Below, piece after piece: positions 36,801 through 48,100 of a DNA stretch of 64,000 nt; within the stretch, counting starts at the first letter, position 1, and every line of letters begins with the position of its first letter. Below the pieces are notes generated by a model. It ran no database searches. It was given only the letters and a program-made list of their open reading frames with translations, and was not told where the DNA came from. The stretch is from Asterochloris sp. CNOR1 (Eukaryota; Chlorophyta; Trebouxiophyceae; Trebouxiales; Trebouxiaceae): positions 2,542,001 through 2,606,000 of the forward strand of contig OZ017756.1 of assembly GCA_963969365.1 (NCBI GenBank), given 5' to 3'. The position numbers and the translations under genes were made by a program.

Positions 36801-39658
36801 CTGCAGAGGGGGCTCCCTGAGCCTGGGCCGTGCTCATGGGGGCCAGCATGGTGGTGACCTGCATGGCCAATCAGCTCATTTTTTGGAAAGGGCATGCACT
36901 GTATGTGCAGATCAGCAGAGCTGGGTGGAGAGCAGCTTGGGAGTGCATGAAGCCACAACCTAGCCGCCACCTCAGTTCGCAGGTTGGGAGGCATCACAAG
37001 TGTGGGTCAGCAGAGCTGGAAAGAGAGCAGTGAAAGTACATATGCAGACACATCCCAACCGCTCAGCTTGGTGTTCGGGTAGGCGAGCATGACAGGTGTG
37101 GGCTAGCAGAGCTAGGCAGAGCAACTGGGGAGAGTGCATGATGGCGGGTGAGCACATGGCACACTCCATCAGCCTTGGACCAGAAGCAGTCTGCACCACC
37201 ACAGAAAGCCAGGCGGGCCTGCTTCTGGGCTGAATGTGCTCACAGGATGCTCCTCCATTGCCATGCTGGTGCAGGCGCGGTGGACAGGTGCCTGCATGCT
37301 CTTCTGCATTGACTACTATGCCCAAAAACCTGGAAACCCTGGCACAGCCACACAGCATGGCTTGATGCATCTTGGAAACCTCTTCAGCACCCTTGCAGAG
37401 CAAGACGGAGCAAGACGGACAGCACAGGTGTGTAAACTCCCCTGCCCCCACTCCTTCACAAGCTGGTAGGACGGGTGGCTGGCGGAGACCAGGCTTCCTG
37501 AACACAGAGGGGGAGGAGCAACCCACCTGGAACATCTCACCCGCGCCCTCGCAGTCCGATGCGGAGAGCACGGGGGTGTGCACGCACTGGAACCCGCTCT
37601 CCCTGAAGAACTGGTGCGTGGCAAAGGCCAGAGCGCTGCGCACGCGGGTGACTGCGCCGATGGTGTTGGTCCGCGGTCGCAGGTGGGCAATTGTGCGCAG
37701 GAATTCTAGGGTGTGGCGCTTCTTCTGGAGGGGGTAGGTCTCGGGGTCGCAGGCGCCGATGACGCGCAGGGACTGGGCGCGCAGCTCCACCTGCGGCCAC
37801 AGCATGAGACGTCTTCTGAGTGGCTTGAGGTGGGGCTGCAGGAGGCTGGTGTGGGCCCTTGTGACAGCCCAGGATCACGCAAGGGAGCGGGCACTCCTGC
37901 AGCCACAGCATGAGGCGTGTCCTGAGTGGCCTGAGGTGGGCTGCAGCAGGTCCCGCTCCCTGACAAGACTTGAAGCTGTCTGAAGGAACTGGGCATACAG
38001 GGCCACCTGCAGCTACAGCATGAGTTGCCTGCTGAAAGCAATTGAGGCAGGATGCAGGACTTCCCACTCCCTTGCTGAACTGGAATCTAGGCTGTCACAA
38101 GGGCCCACACCTCTACCTGCAGCCGTTCCATGCAGTGTGGCCTCCTGGAGGCATGCTGGAGGCAGTCGGTTGCCTGGTTGGCAGCAAGGGCTGTTTGCAT
38201 GAGAGAGAGCAGCACGCATTGCCATTGCCAGCCCGCAAGCGTCGGGCAGTCGCACCTTCTGCTTGCCCCCCGGGGAGGTGACCAGCTCCCCTACAACTGC
38301 CACTGCTGCTCCAGTGCTGACAGAGCCCTCCTCCAGCAGGTTGGCGCCCTCCGCGTCCGGCTGCACGATGACTTGCAGCCCTGCCAGCGTGGAGCCATCA
38401 TTCAGCTGCAGCAGCAGAGAAGAGGTGCTTCACATTGCAAAATGCTCTCTGAAAGCCAGCCAGAGTGGGTTCAGCAGTCAGCTGCAGCAGCAAGGTGCAA
38501 GATTGAGTCCCACCAGCTGCTGTGTGCAGGCCCGCTGGTGTAAGTCCAGCACCCGGGTGCACGACCAGAGTGTGAGGCTATCAGGACTGTAGAAGACTTT
38601 GCAGGCCGACTAGTGGGCAGCTGACATCCAGCCTTGGGACCAGAGCAGGAGGGCTGCCAAATCTACCAGTGTAGAATTGTTGTCCAGCTGCAGCATCAGA
38701 GCAGGGCCGGGCAGACAAACTTAGTCTACAGCAGCTGCAGACCCAGCAGGCGTTTGCAGAGGCCAACCTAGATCTGTCACCCTTGTTCAATGGTCCGGGC
38801 TGGAACGCCAGTAAGATGCTGCATGCAGCTGGTGTGCAGATCAGGCAATGTGGCGCATTGCCTGGCAGGCGGGACTCTGGATGCTGCCTATGGTTCTTAG
38901 TGCCACAAAAGGTGCGAGACTGCAGCACTGTGCACTTACAGCTCACCTCCAAGAATGCAAACTTCTTCTGGTTCCTGACTGTCCTGACCCACCCCTGCAC
39001 CGAGAAGGTCTGCCCGACAAGGGACTCACCACCATCTGCCCTGCCCTGCAGCAGAGGGATTGAAGTTTGCTTGCCCGCCTCAGAGCTGTGCACGAGCGCA
39101 GTCAGGGAGCTGTCTGCCATGCAGGTCTGGGCAGCAACACAGACACAGCATGAAGCTATCTGCCGCATTGCTCGCGGACTGCTAATGGCTCCTGAGTCAG
39201 GGCACTTGCACCCCGCGCACCTTGACGTCCTGAATCCTAGTGCGGCGGTGCCAGCCCACTGCAGGCTCACTGCCATTGCTTGAGCCAGCCGGCGTCGCAG
39301 CTTCCGTTGCTGCATCTGTGGCAGCAGCTGCATATGATGAAGTCTGGGTGGCAATGAGGCACCTGCCTGAGGCTGCATGGCTTGGCTGACTGTACAAGCA
39401 GGGCTGGCAGCCCGTGCATTGAAGCAGCTGCTGTGTGGCAGCATGCCAGCTTGGGGGGAGAGGTCTGCCTAGTGAAGAACTCTGGTGAGGCAGACATCCA
39501 TGCAGGGCTTTCATGAGTGTGCCTGACTTTGGGACACCAGAGCTGGACCCCGCTCCCTGCAGCTGCAGCTGCAGCTGCCTGCCCTGCTGGAGGGCAGTCA
39601 ATCTGAAAGAGCCAAGAGCAGCTTGTTTGCAGATCCGCAGCCAAGGGGCTGCTGTCAT
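33862..39658 (-). CDS. NARS: Asparaginyl-tRNA synthetase, organelle-targeted type
   Basis: Class II aminoacyl-tRNA synthetase that charges tRNA-Asn. Eleven minus-strand exons: 39658-39221, 39045-38947, 38405-38256, 37790-37527, 36858-36697, 36165-35955, 35600-35488, 35240-35139, 34864-34673, 34374-34264 and 34059-33862, 679 aa in phase. The first about 130 residues are Ala/Ser/Gln/Arg-rich with few acids, typical of a plastid/mitochondrial targeting peptide. Then come the OB-fold ([18 protein letters not shown]), motif 1 region ([12 protein letters not shown]), motif 2 ([19 protein letters not shown]), the AsnRS/AspRS insert region ([10 protein letters not shown]), [10 protein letters not shown] and motif 3 (GFGLGFERL). 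It matches the bacterial-type AsnRS used by plant organelles. Between VTTM and DYSQDFF it carries a Gln/Ala-rich insertion longer than in plants, encoded by exons 5-6; exon 6 is the exon most echoed in the intron. Confidence 0.95.
34935..35010. repeat. Echo of NARS exon 9 start
   Basis: On the minus strand the intron reads [17 protein letters not shown], against [17 protein letters not shown] in exon 9 (34864-34790). The shared GAGGGCCACTGC and GTCCACCA blocks are obvious on the plus strand. Confidence 0.8.
36235..36500. repeat. Two echoes of NARS exon 6 start
   Basis: The real exon 6 (36165 downwards) begins [18 protein letters not shown]. Minus-strand copies at about 36335-36240 ([18 protein letters not shown], then a stop) and 36495-36400 ([18 protein letters not shown]) lie 5' of it in the intron. 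The spacing is about 160 bases and identity drops with distance. Confidence 0.88.
37790..38125. repeat. Tandem repeats around the NARS exon 4 acceptor
   Basis: CTGCGGCCACAGCATGAG at 37791, CTGCAGCCACAGCATGAG at 37897 and CTGCAGCTACAGCATGAG at 38008 repeat every 106-111 bases. Each carries a minus-strand CTG(C/T)GGC(C)GCAG-type acceptor tract, so the 3' splice signal of intron 3 has been copied at least twice. Confidence 0.82.
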
Positions 39659-40721
39659 GCACGTTGCCGTGAACGCATGGCGAAGGTTTGGTCTCTTTAC
39701 TTCTTGCTTTCATTCTTGCCAGCCTCTCATCGCTCTCTGCTCTCTGCTCCTAGTTACTGTGCTGCCAGATATAGAGCTCGTTGTGCTCAATGATAACATG
39801 AATGCAGATCTCACTGTGAAAGCCCAGACGTTCAGTCTCCGAGGGTCTTGCAGCATGATGCTTGCCAGCAGCAGCAACTCAGCCCTGACGTGCGTCTGAT
39901 GTACAGGCCATAGTTTAGGCTAACAGCAGCATTGCAGCATGTAGCAACAGTGCCTGCCGCCAACAGCTCAAGCCAGACTGCAATGTCCAGCAGCAGCACA
40001 AGTCATTGCAGTGATGCTAAGGCGCAGATGGCAAACCTGGCTGCCTGCTTTCCAGTACATCTGACGGCTCTTTGTTTGTGAAGCTCTTGACCACCCTCTC
40101 TCGAGTTCCCAGCAGCACAGCAACACGCCTGACCCATCTGCGCGTCGGGCCAGGGGAGGCAGAAGCCGCTTCTTCCCCATCATGTAGCGATGATGCTCAT
40201 GAGCCTTTGAGGTCTCCGCTGTGTGCGGGTGCCTCTCTGCAGCCTTTGATCTGCTGCCAGCAACCTTCAGGCGCATGTGATTCCATGATAGCCTGGACAA
40301 TCATGGTGACCCAGCCACCTCACAGCCATTACTGAGCGGTCATTGAGAAGCAATGCTCTCCACATGGCTTGCCTGCACTGCATAGCATGAGTGCAGCACA
40401 ACCCTTCCATTCCTCATTTCTGAGGCAAGACCCAGTCATGAGCTCCAGCTGCTTTATCCCTGATGCCTGCATTCTTTTAAACATTGGGCTTTCATCAAAG
40501 CCTTCCTGCCTGTTGCAGCATGGGGTAGCTGGGCATGTGTGGCCAGCAGGCTTGAGGCCCACGAAACTTGCAGAACAATGGCTGGAAAGACCTAACCTAG
40601 CTACAGAAATCCGGACTCAAGAGTGTGTTCATTGTCCTGCGCAAGCGTCATTTAGAAGGGCAAGTCGCTGCCTTCCAGCAGATAAGGCTAGCAGAGAGAG
40701 ATCTGTGGGCCACATCTGAGG
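39659..40721. promoter_or_regulatory. Divergent intergenic region, NARS / thioredoxin
   Basis: Holds the promoters of two divergent genes. Minus-strand open segments at 40054-40260 and 40405-40520 look somewhat protein-like but do not join in phase to a recognisable protein, so no gene is called. Confidence 0.4.
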
Positions 40722-42453
40722 ATGCCAGGAGCGCTCCTTATGTCCGGCTCCGTGAGGCCTCTGGCTCCCAGCCAGGTGTCACGCGCTGCTTCTTTCCGAG
40801 CTGGCAACGCCCTGGGGGCACAGAGAGCAGCACTTTATCCCAGGCAGCACAGGCGCCACAGCTGCAGGCACCTGGTGGCAGCACAACAAGCACAGACTGA
40901 GGCTGGTGAGCTGTGCACAACCTGCTGCGATATGCAGCAACTGCATGGGCTGTGTGCAGCATGGCATCGCGCTTTGGTGCTGCGGCCACGGGCCACACAG
41001 CAGGGGACAGAGCCCTGCTTTCATGCAGTTGTTGAGCTGCACATGCCAGATCTTGTGGGTGTGCAGACCTGCATCCAGGCCAAAGCAATATGCAAGCCAT
41101 TTCCCATGCGCAGACGACAATGGGCTGCTGAGGGTGGCCAGCGGAGCTTCTGTCTGCCTGGAAGTCCGATTGCTTGCGCTGCATGTGTGTGTGACGTTGC
41201 ATCTAAGCAGACGGTGTCCAGCGCACACTTCTCCGTACTGCCCTGCGTCACAGCATTGCCCCAGCACCCTGTTGGGACTCATAGCCAGCCGTCAGCACAG
41301 CAGCATGCCCCTGCCTGAACTCCTGGGGCCGCAGCACTATGAGTCAAGTTATGCATCACTACTGACATGCTTGCCGCCCTGTCCTGCAGCTGGCCCCGTG
41401 ACAGATAACAACTTCAAGGAGCTGGTGCTGGAGAGCAATGTGCCTGTCATCGTGGACTTCTGGGCGCCCTGGTGCGGCCCATGCCGCATGATCGCTCCCC
41501 TGGTCGACGAGCTGGCGATTGAGTACGAGGGAAAGATCAAGGCGGTGAGATCCAGTGCCTGAAGTGAGCGGCAAGGGGGACAGGCTGTTGGTGGGAAAGA
41601 GCAGCACTGACGCAGTGCTGGTGTCCAAGGGCTGGGCTTGTGGCCCGGCCTGGGCTGGCATCAGCTGCCGTGAAGCTGAGGCAGGGCTGGGGGAAGGGAG
41701 GATCCTGTAGCTGTCATAGCACAGGTGCTCATCTGCATGCACAAGTTGACGGAGGCTTGGCTCCTGGGTGTGCAAGGTGGGCTGTGTGGCAGTGCTCCTT
41801 GCTCTCAGGTGCAGGATGCAGTACTGCCATCCTGTGAACTGAGTGCAAAGGCAGAAGGTGAGGATCTTGGCTGTGCACATGAGAAGGGTGCTGTTTCTGT
41901 GAAGGGATGGTCTGCTCTCACAGAGATGGGAAGGTGGGCAGCCCAAACCCATGAATCAAGTGTACCCCTTGTGATGTGACGTGGTGGACTGCAGCCATCC
42001 TTGGCATTGGCCATTAGCAGATCTTGTGGTCAGCCAGCGGCGTGCCGGTAGGACTGGCAGCATGACAGGGACCTGCTTCATGCCCAGCTGCTGTGGGCGT
42101 CAGATCAGGCCGGGCAAGCAGAGACCTGTACCTGCTGCTGCTGCTGCTCGCTGGGCACCCAACAGCTGAACAAGAGGCTTGTGCAGAGCGCCATCTGCTC
42201 AGGCAGACCATGTTGCAGTGTGTAGGCCTCCGCTGACACATTGCAGCTCAACTCAGGCAGACAGCTGACATTGTGCTGCGCGGTGCACCTGCAGTACAAG
42301 CTCAACACAGATGAGAGCCCCGGTGTGGCCCTGGAGTATGGCATCAGGAGCATCCCCACAGTGATGCTGTTCAAGGATGGCTCCAAGCAGGAGACCATCA
42401 TTGGCGCAGTGCCCAAGAGCACTCTGTCAGCAACAATCGAGAAATTCATTTGA
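40722..42453 (+). CDS. TRX-M: Thioredoxin m, chloroplast type
   Basis: A plastid stromal thiol-disulfide oxidoreductase that reduces Calvin-cycle and redox target enzymes with electrons from ferredoxin-thioredoxin reductase. Three exons: 40722-40905, 41390-41544 and 42295-42453, 165 aa. The first about 55 residues (rich in Ser, Arg, Ala; no acid until the end) are a transit peptide. The thioredoxin fold has [10 protein letters not shown] (Cys90, Cys93), the cis-Pro stretch [11 protein letters not shown] and the m-type end [17 protein letters not shown] at 40722 or 40740 could be used; both keep the transit peptide. An organellar m-type, rather than the h-type, is indicated by [13 protein letters not shown]. 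Confidence 0.95.
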
Positions 42454-42563
42454 ACCACCATTCACATCTTCTTGGCCAGCAGCTCTTGCTCTGCTGTGTT
42501 TCAGCTTGAGATCCCTAGAGACGATGCTTTCAGAGATCATGGCAGCTTGTTCGGCCCACTTTT

Positions 42564-42568
42564 TGTAA
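42564..42568 (+). terminator. TGTAA polyadenylation motif of thioredoxin m
   Basis: TGTAA stands 111 bases after the thioredoxin stop, just short of the EMC8 3' end. The two genes converge with only 186 bases between their stop codons. Confidence 0.55.
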
Positions 42569-42639
42569 GCTTGCAATTCATCGGGCTGCGTTGCAGCACT
42601 AGTGCACGGCGTTCATTACGGGATTATTCTGGGACACAG

Positions 42640-43719
42640 TCAGCTTAGCAATGAGCCATTCAGCCAGTCCCTGCAGGTGACAGGACAACATGGCAACAAG
42701 AGATTAGCCAGAGCAAGCAGGTACAGCACAGGCTTACTTGCTGGGATCGTTTAGGTGGTCGTCAAAATCTGACAATCTTCGATGCCTGCCCTCGCTGTGA
42801 TACTGAAGGAACAGCTTTGCCAGCCCACCAGATGGACAATTGAGGACTGCATTCGAGTCTTTTTGAGCGCTGGCCCACCCTCTGACATCAGGTGTGAACA
42901 GCTGCAAACAAAGCCACTTAAAGGGTGTCGCGATAGGGAGACTTGTGCCAGCAGGCAGGGTCTAGCTGGGCACTGGCCGGGTCAGACTGCACACCTGCAA
43001 GGGAACATCACCCTGCTCCTTGAAGAAGCTCTGCAGTTTTGCATTGTTGACCTGCAGAATGACAGTTTGATGTAAGCTGCAGCAGGCCACCACAGTGGGA
43101 GCACAGCACCAGCAGCCCCGCAGACCCCGACACACTCACACACAGGCACTCACCAACAACATGCAGCTGTGCGGGTTGTTCAGAACCAGCTTGTCTGCTA
43201 GCTTCTTTGCAGTGCTGCCGAGCTCTGTGTCTGTGATGAGGGCGTTGGCATGGTAGAGGCCTAGGATCTGCAGGCCTGACTGTTTTGCATAGACGTCGAC
43301 CTGCAGGCCCCAAAAGAAGCTCACATCAAGAGCTAAAGGTGCAACTCTTCAGGAGCAAACACACCGCGGCCCTGATGGCACAGGCCTCAAGGAGCACTTA
43401 GGTCGCCCAGCATGACATAGCCACAATGCAGCAGGCATTTGATGGCACACTCATGGGGAGCCTGCCTCACCAGCGCCAAGGCTGTCTCCAGTGCTGGGGC
43501 CAACGTCAAGAAAGTGTGCAGCAGGGGCACTGCATCCACAATGTCAAGCTGCAGCCTCTCTGTTCTGGGGGATCCTGGGTCTGCTGCTACAACCTGCTGC
43601 TTTGTGGGCTTGACCTTGCCCAAGAGGACACCGTTGATTGCTGCTGCTGGGTACTTGGCAGAGTGCAGCAGGATTTTGAGGGCAGCGGATCTGTCAAGGC
43701 TGTACTCGATGTGGCTCAT
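42640..43719 (-). CDS. EMC8: ER membrane protein complex subunit 8/9
   Basis: Cytosolic subunit of the EMC, which inserts tail-anchored and multipass proteins into the ER membrane. Minus-strand exons 43719-43471, 43300-43154, 43051-42995, 42901-42738 and 42670-42640 give 215 aa, the normal size. The MPN-like fold without metal-binding JAMM residues is seen: LHSAKYPAAAINGVLLGK at the start, then VPLLHTFLTLAPALETAL, GLYHANA, LQLFTPDVRGW, and the family ending LSDFDDHLNDPSKDWLN. The last exon encodes only ten residues and the stop. It converges with thioredoxin and is divergent from the RING gene. A duplicated piece of the UBA2 5' region begins about 41 bases upstream of its ATG. Confidence 0.93.
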
Positions 43720-43759
43720 GAAGGCAGCTGGTCAGGCTCGGGGTGCAAAGGTGTTGACC

Positions 43760-44355
43760 GCTTCGGCTTTCTTGCCATGTGCCCATCAGGTTTGGCTTCG
43801 GATGTCCTGATTGTACACTCGGGATCGTTGCAAGAGCGACAACGAAGAGGGAGAAGTGTCACTGAGCGCCAGGCCTCCATCAAAGCACACCAAGGCCAAT
43901 CTCAGGCCACATGGCTGTGCAGAAGCCGTCCTGGCCTGCAGTTGCCTCGTCCCAGGCTCTAGCAGACAAGGCAGGCAGAATCATGCCATGTCAGGAGTCC
44001 TCTGCCCCTCATCTCATTATTTGAGGTGGTTCTCGATGTGCAACTCTCGGCGGCAGCAATCAAGCAGCACCTAATGCTTGCTGCAGGTCAAAGCTGCAAT
44101 GGTGCTGTGCGTGGGCTGGCAGCATTGGATGTGAGCTGCTGAAGACCCTGATCCTTACAGGCTCCCAGCACATCCAAGTGATGAGCCATGGGCACAACTT
44201 TCACAGAGCAGTAGGGCTGTAGCAATGGAGACAGGCCCACTGCTCAGGAGCCTTGCAGTCACGCTGGCTTGCCTCCAGCTAGCTCTCACTGCATACTCGC
44301 GATGACTGCCAGCCTCCACGCTACCAGAGAGTGCAACCTCAAGAGCAATTGGCGA
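43760..44355 (+). pseudogene. Truncated copy of UBA2 promoter, exon 1, intron 1 and exon 2
   Basis: The segment aligns with 50285-50900 over its full length (shared blocks GGCTTTCTTGCCATGTGCCC, GCAGAAGCCGTCCTGGCCTG, GATGTGAGCTGCTGAAGACC). The copy keeps the exon 1 ATG at 43911, 20 open codons and the GC-type donor. In the exon 2 copy the glycine-rich nucleotide-binding loop has lost two bases, so the frame breaks (CVGWQHWM instead of CVGAGGIG). The copy ends within the UBA2 intron 2 sequence. It is a non-processed segmental duplicate. Confidence 0.9.
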
Positions 44356-45149
44356 GCCCCATACCCTGCACCCTCGCTGCCTCTGGCCTGGCATGTGCGG
44401 CCAGGTACTTCAAAAAGGCCAGGCGCGGCCTGGCCATCAGCTAGAGTCCAGACAGCCAGCCAACTCTCTATGGCAGAAGCAACAGCCCTGCAGCAGCTGG
44501 GTCATATATTCAGCAGGAAGGCACAGCTAAAGCAGCAGGTGCCACGCATCCCGACTCATGCGCTGCGATGCGCAGTTCCCAGACTAGACCTGCCACGGTC
44601 AAGTTCCTTATTGGAAAGCACGCACTTAATGTAGTGGCCAGTTGACGGTGGGCCGAGCAGATGGCATGTCACTTGTGGTAATCCCGCACCCACTCCACTC
44701 ACACAGCCAGCGTTTCTGGTCTGTGTTCTCTTGCCGCAATCCTCTTGCCGCTTTGACCGCAGCTTCTGCGCCTTGCATCCTGCAACAGTTCATGGTATAA
44801 TCTCTGGTCCAGGACAGTCCATGTGTTTGGCAACCACAGCGGTTCAGAGCTTGAGCACCAGCAATTGCTTGATGTCACTGTGCCATGGCAAGGGTGCTTA
44901 CCTGTTGTCTGTCCACTTAGCTGTCTACCCTTTGTAGAGGCAGGCCAAGTTGACATTGACAATGCAAGCTAAGTGAGATGAAAAGAAAGCTAAAGCTTCC
45001 CCTTGCATTCTTGCGAGCAGCGAGCTTAGTAGCAGCGTAACGCTTCAGCCCAGACTCTCACTGACGCTCCAGTCTGGGCGCAAGTCGCCGGTAGACCTGC
45101 CCACGTTTCCCAGCAAGCAATTGGAAAGCATTACATCTGAGGACACAAC
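44356..45149. other. Intergenic, UBA2 copy to RING gene
   Basis: No gene is supported. It should hold the RING gene promoter. Confidence 0.45.
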
Positions 45150-48100
45150 ATGCGCCAGGGATTTTTAGGGCCCAAGAAGGCCAAGGGCAAGGGAAAGGTG
45201 AGCAGCAGCATGGACAGGAGCGAAGGGAGGGCAGCAGGGACAGGCAACAGTAAGCCCCAGGTCAGCAGAATCGGCCGCCGCAATCCTTTGCATCTACATA
45301 GATGAGGTGGCCACTGATGCCATCGTCTGGCTTTCTAAACCAGCTATGCTGCTGTTGCAGGCTGGGCCTGGGGAACCTCCATCAGCTGATGCCCGAGCGC
45401 GCATCGCCAGAATCCAGCCATTCTGGAAGACGCTCTCGGCACAGAGCCGCATGGACCTGCTCAGCATTCCTGTCGCGACAGTCAGGGAGCAGGCAGCAGA
45501 GCTCTCATACAAGCAGCAGGAAGCGCAGTAAACATCCAGGCAGCAGATACTAGAGTTCTCAACCAAGCAGCTGGCAGCAGAGCAGGGCAGGAGCCAAGGT
45601 GCGAAGCTCGGCTCTGCTTTCAGGCAAGGGGGAAAGCTTTGCTTCAGCTGCAACGTTGGACCGTCCAACATGTCGGAGCTTCAGCTCTCCGCTCCAAGGG
45701 CCCCCAGTAAGCTGACATGCAGTGCATTGCCCGGATATATATAGGTTGCCATGTTGCAACATGTGCCAATTGGCTTACTCCTGGGCAATTGTTTGCAGGT
45801 GCCCCGAGACCCAGCATCAGGTTTTCGGGGCCAGATTTTGAGGCCAAGGTCAGGGCTACTGGGCTCGCTCACAAAGGTGGGCATGCCAAAGGCAAACCCC
45901 TCTGTGCGCATATTGCCAGCTGGCCATCTACCTGCAGGCCATCGATGTGTGGTACCTCTGTCAAGGATGCCAAGGCTGTGCATGACCTCTTGCATGTCAT
46001 GCTGGCTGCTTTGCGTATGGCCCAAGTGGCCCCAGTGCAGTATGTGTCTCTGGCCTCAACCTCCTTGGAAGGTACTGCCCTCACAGACTACAGGTCTCTG
46101 ACTGCCCTGAGGCTTGCGATGACAATGCTGGCGTCAAAGTTTGCAGCTGGGCACAGGCAAGAGCAGATTGGTTGTCACTGCTGAACTTCAACTTGAGCCC
46201 TTGTTTGAGCTCTGCCTCTGTACAGCTGACCTGCACAAGGCAGCCAGATGCATCTGCAAGGTTGCAACCTTGCACCAATTGGTGCTCATGTTCCAAGACT
46301 CTGTGTGCAGCCCCTGAGCGTTCCTCTCTCTGTAAGTGCAGCCCCCCCTGTTGTCGCCCTGGGAGAGGCCACTAGCAACAGCATCTCAGTGCGCCATCAT
46401 GTGGCTACATGGCTCCCAGGATTGGACTTTGATTATCTCTCATATCAAAATCATCCAATGCTGAACGTTGATGCTGCCATGAGGCTTCAGCGAGACCACG
46501 GCACTTGGAAGGTCTGGACTTGGCATGGCAAGGACTTCCTGAGCGCACAGGCTTTTGGGTGAGGTTCTGCAGCTGATGTCTGGTGTGTCAGACTAAAGTG
46601 AAGATCTGCAGCAGTTCATGAACTGCTGCTGATCAGCACGCCGCATTCAATAGCAGCTGGGCTGAAGGGAATCGTACACAGCTGTCATGCCCTGGGACGG
46701 ACCACAAGCCGCGTGGAGCACCTTGGTTGGTGTGCCAGTCCTAACATCATACCTGTGTCTGCAGAGACTCGCTCTGGGAGCGTGATGTGGATCCGCACTT
46801 GAGGCACCTGCGGCCGCGCCATGACATTCCTGCGACGCCTGCTCAGCAAGCTCTCTGGCAGCGGATGTGAGCACCTGGCATTTGCAGGCCGCCCTGCCAA
46901 ATGCTTTCTGCAACTTAATACGGAGACCCCAGGCCGGCCGGCGGCAGCCCTGTCTAGGCACCAGTGTGTTGTCGCTCGAAATCGCAGGGCAGTGGCACAG
47001 TGCAGCCAAAAGCTGGCATGTGTGGCTGCTGCGGTCCAGGTGCAAGCTCAGCATGTGAAAGTGCAGCAGTCTGCCCAGCCTGGCCGCCGTGGCCAATCCG
47101 GCTCAGGGACAGAGCCTGTGAAGGTTGTTCAAATGATACCGGACGCGCTGAAGAGGGAGGAGCACTGCTTGTGAGCTGCAGCTGGCATGGGCTGCACATG
47201 ATAGGGAGGGCATTCACACTGGGGCACAGACTCACTCTTCATGCAAACTGCGCTGTGCTGCTTGTTGCAACATCTCCCAGCAGCTTGTGCTTGCACCCAC
47301 TTGTGTGCCTGTGTTGGGTTGTGCCTGGCAAGAGCTTGAAGCCGGCCATCAGCAATGGACTGCTGAACTGAACAGCGTCACGTCCTGATCTGTTCACATG
47401 CATATGCAGGGTGTTTCCCATCCAGAAGGTCGTCAGAACCTTTGCCTCTGAGCCTACGGCAGATAGCAAGGAAGATCCTTCATTCGAGAATCTCATAGCG
47501 CTGCCGTCTAGCGACATCAATATGATGGCAACATGGCTCACAGAGAAGGTCGAATTTCTTGGCTCAGACTCGCTGTCCAGCATGCCTGACAAGCTTGTGT
47601 AAGGTGAGGGTCCGCTGAGCGCTGTGGCATGCTGCATGGGGCGCAGCGGAGCGGGCATGCCAACACAGGCTTGTAGGGGGGCCTAGCAGTTGGTGGTCTC
47701 ACGAGCACTTATGCGTTTTGTGTTGGGGTGTCTGCCTGACTGCCGCATTGCTGAAGCAGCGTGCGTTGTGGCAATGGATGCAGGGTGCGGCGGTGGGCAT
47801 GGAGGACTTTGACCTGCTGGACATCTCTGAAGATGGTGAACATCTTCAGCTGAACAAAGTGTTGGTACAGCACCTGGAGGTGAGGTGATAATGATTTGTG
47901 CCCTGTTGTTCCCAACAGTGCCATGTTCCAGCCTCTGTGGCTTTGCAGGCCAGCTTGCCTTCCTACGTTCCACATGCCAAGCTCAGCTGACCTTGCAGGG
48001 CCAGGAGCAGGAAGGCTGCCTGCAAGAGTATCAAGGGCATGAAGACCCCCTGCTGCTCCAGCTTGTGTTTGGGCAGCACCACGTCAAAGCCCACTTGGCG

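Noticed and set aside
45877-45937. 61-base intron inside RING-gene exon 4 (GTGGGC...CTGCAG)
   Set aside because: Removing it breaks the phase with the following exon, while reading through keeps the frame open; kept as exon, with doubt.
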